Below, piece by piece: positions 5,274 through 6,973 of a DNA stretch of 6,973 nt (positions are counted from its first letter, which is position 1; the number at the start of each line of letters is the position of its first letter). The position numbers and the translations under genes were made by a program. The notes below the pieces were generated by a model that saw nothing but the letters and a program-made list of their open reading frames with translations, did no database searches and was not told the DNA's origin. Origin of the DNA: an archaeon (GTDB lineage: Archaea; Altiarchaeota; Altiarchaeia; IMC4; QMZM01); the NCBI GenBank assembly GCA_029933895.1, contig JAOZNG010000061.1, positions 1 through 6,973 of the forward strand, written 5' to 3'.

Positions 5274-5755
5274 CGAACCAAGCTGGGATCCACTGGGCCT
5301 AATACAGCATTCTCGTCCATGATTATCTTGTCAGCTGCCAGCGAAATCAAGGTGCCTCCGGACATGGCATAGTGGGGAATCATGACCCTGACCTCTGCGG
5401 GATGCTTTTTTATGGCGTTCGCTATCTGCGTAGCAGCCAAAACCAGCCCCCCGGGGGTATGCAGTATAAGGTCTATTGGAGCATCAGCCGGGGTTAACCT
5501 GATAGCCCTCAATATCTGTTCACTGTCTTCGATGGTCATGTATCTTGCGAAAGGCAGACCAAGAAAACTGAATCTCTCCTGTCTGTGTATCATGGTGATA
5601 ACCCTGGCCTTCCGTTTACTCTCTATCCGCTTCAGCAGCCTGTTCCGGTTTACCTCCAGCAACCTCTGCTTTACAATTGGAACAAGGAGCATCAGGATGA
5701 TTGCTATCCACACGAGACTGAACAGGTCCATCTCTTGTATCAATACATCAGCCAT
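5270..5755 (-). CDS. N-terminal fragment of a membrane-anchored SDH/DUF114 Clp-fold serine protease (frameshifted)
   Basis: The family (PF01972, SDH/SppA-ClpP-like) is common in archaea and thought to be a membrane-bound protease; its substrates are mostly unknown. Residues 11-27 form one N-terminal membrane helix, followed by a basic stretch (KQRLLEVNRNRLLKRIESKRKAR). The Clp-fold core has LILHTPGG (96-103), probably the oxyanion loop, and PHYAMSGGT (127-135), with Ser132 as the likely nucleophile and His128 nearby. Then come DKIIMDENAVLGPVDP and a premature stop. Family members continue as DPQLG; here a missing base in the GGG at 5285-5287 (CCC on the coding strand) turns this into DPSLVR and TGA. 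The start is close (about 6 nt) to where a TATA box near 5783-5789 would begin transcription. Whether the break is real or a sequence error cannot be told from the window. Confidence 0.9.
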   Translation of the reverse strand: MADVLIQEMDLFSLVWIAIILMLLVPIVKQRLLEVNRNRLLKRIESKRKARVITMIHRQERFSFLGLPFARYMTIEDSEQILRAIRLTPADAPIDLILHTPGGLVLAATQIANAIKKHPAEVRVMIPHYAMSGGTLISLAADKIIMDENAVLGPVDPSLVR

Positions 5756-5782
5756 AATAAAAGAAATAAAGAAGAGAGGGGA

Positions 5783-5789
5783 TAAATAA
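5783..5789 (-). promoter_or_regulatory. TATA-like box of the DUF114 protease gene
   Basis: On the minus strand CTTTATTTATCC gives a TATA-like TTTATTTA about 26-30 nt upstream of the ATG at 5755, within the 42-bp gap to the GAPDH stop. The transcript would be leaderless or nearly so. Read-through from GAPDH, transcribed in the same direction, is also possible. Confidence 0.4.
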
Positions 5790-5797
5790 AGAATTCA

Positions 5798-6801
<1,004 letters not shown>

Positions 6802-6840
6802 ATTTTTGAGCTTTATGGATTATTTAATTGAATCCATTCC

Positions 6841-6848
6841 TTAAATTT
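6841..6848 (-). promoter_or_regulatory. Candidate TATA box of GAPDH
   Basis: AAATTTAA on the minus strand would place the transcript start near 6819, giving a leader of about 30 nt that includes the GAGGT ribosome site. A second A/T box, TTAAATAA (6820-6827), would start transcription too close to the SD to allow a leader, so it is less likely. Confidence 0.4.
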
Positions 6849-6908
6849 TCTTGGTGAAGTGGTTTTGTTTCTTCATAACCTGACTTGTTTACTAATAAAA
6901 GGAAACAT

Positions 6909-6973
6909 ATGAATAAAATACGTGACCCTGTAGTAAACCAAGAAATTGACAGGTGCTTATTCAATCTAAAGTT
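6909..6973 (+). CDS. Possible start of a rightward gene, cut by the window edge
   Basis: ATG at 6909 opens a frame of 21 codons without a stop to the end of the window (MNKIRDPVVNQEIDRCLFNL...). AGGA at 6900-6903 is 5 nt ahead of the ATG and could be a ribosome site. The translation is charged and amphipathic but too short to assign. A minus-strand frame is also open across this area, so the call is weak. If real, it is divergent from GAPDH with a 121-bp spacer. Confidence 0.35.
   Translation, partial: MNKIRDPVVNQEIDRCLFNLK

Noticed and set aside
5270..5290. Programmed frameshift in the DUF114 gene
   Set aside because: There is no classical slippery heptamer at the junction, just a short CCC run, and no programmed frameshifting is known to me in this family. 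A mutation or sequence error is the simpler reading.

Overview
The window looks archaeal. It encodes deoxyhypusine synthase, an archaeal/eukaryotic-type (e-MtaB/CDKAL1-like) tRNA methylthiotransferase, a membrane-anchored SDH/DUF114 Clp-fold protease, a tRNA-Ser without encoded CCA and ending in an oligo-T terminator, TATA-like boxes with very short leaders, and a surface protein with a Thr-rich stalk and C-terminal membrane anchor. Arginine is mostly AGG/AGA. The surface protein carries a Cys-rich module that I associate with secreted proteins of DPANN and other uncultured archaea. GAPDH is the bacterial-type class I enzyme, not the usual archaeal one. The lineage cannot be fixed from this window.

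Layout. A possible upstream reading frame (about 20-196), the stalked surface protein (193-1230) and mtaB (1227-2492) run rightward with ATGA overlaps, as an apparently coupled operon. mtaB ends convergently, 21 bp inside the tail of a leftward polytopic membrane protein of the flippase-like/UPF0104 family (2472-3398). That gene and rightward deoxyhypusine synthase (3447-4388) diverge from a 48-bp A+T-rich intergenic region with one near-symmetric TATA-like element. tRNA-Ser(GGA) follows at 4447-4533.

Region 4534-4898 has no convincing gene. It holds a second copy of the tRNA 3' end plus its downstream sequence (4672-4708 against 4518-4555), a G-quadruplex-like tract and an 11-bp G/C hairpin. 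The two copies flank only 116 bp, so this may be a scar of integration or excision at the tRNA, or a local duplication.

Leftward genes fill the rest. The SDH/DUF114 protease (4899-5755) is split by an apparent one-base deletion in a GGG run at 5285-5287; adding one base restores a protein of about 285 residues. Class I GAPDH follows (5798-6787, start chosen by a Shine-Dalgarno). The right edge (6797-6973) holds the GAPDH promoter and possibly the start of a rightward gene at 6909.

Most of the genes are housekeeping: tRNA hypermodification, hypusination of aIF5A, serine tRNA, glycolysis/gluconeogenesis and membrane proteolysis. The less conserved parts are the surface protein and the region after the tRNA. 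I found no CRISPR array, transposase, integrase, toxin-antitoxin pair or recognisable defence system. No complete new system is visible.
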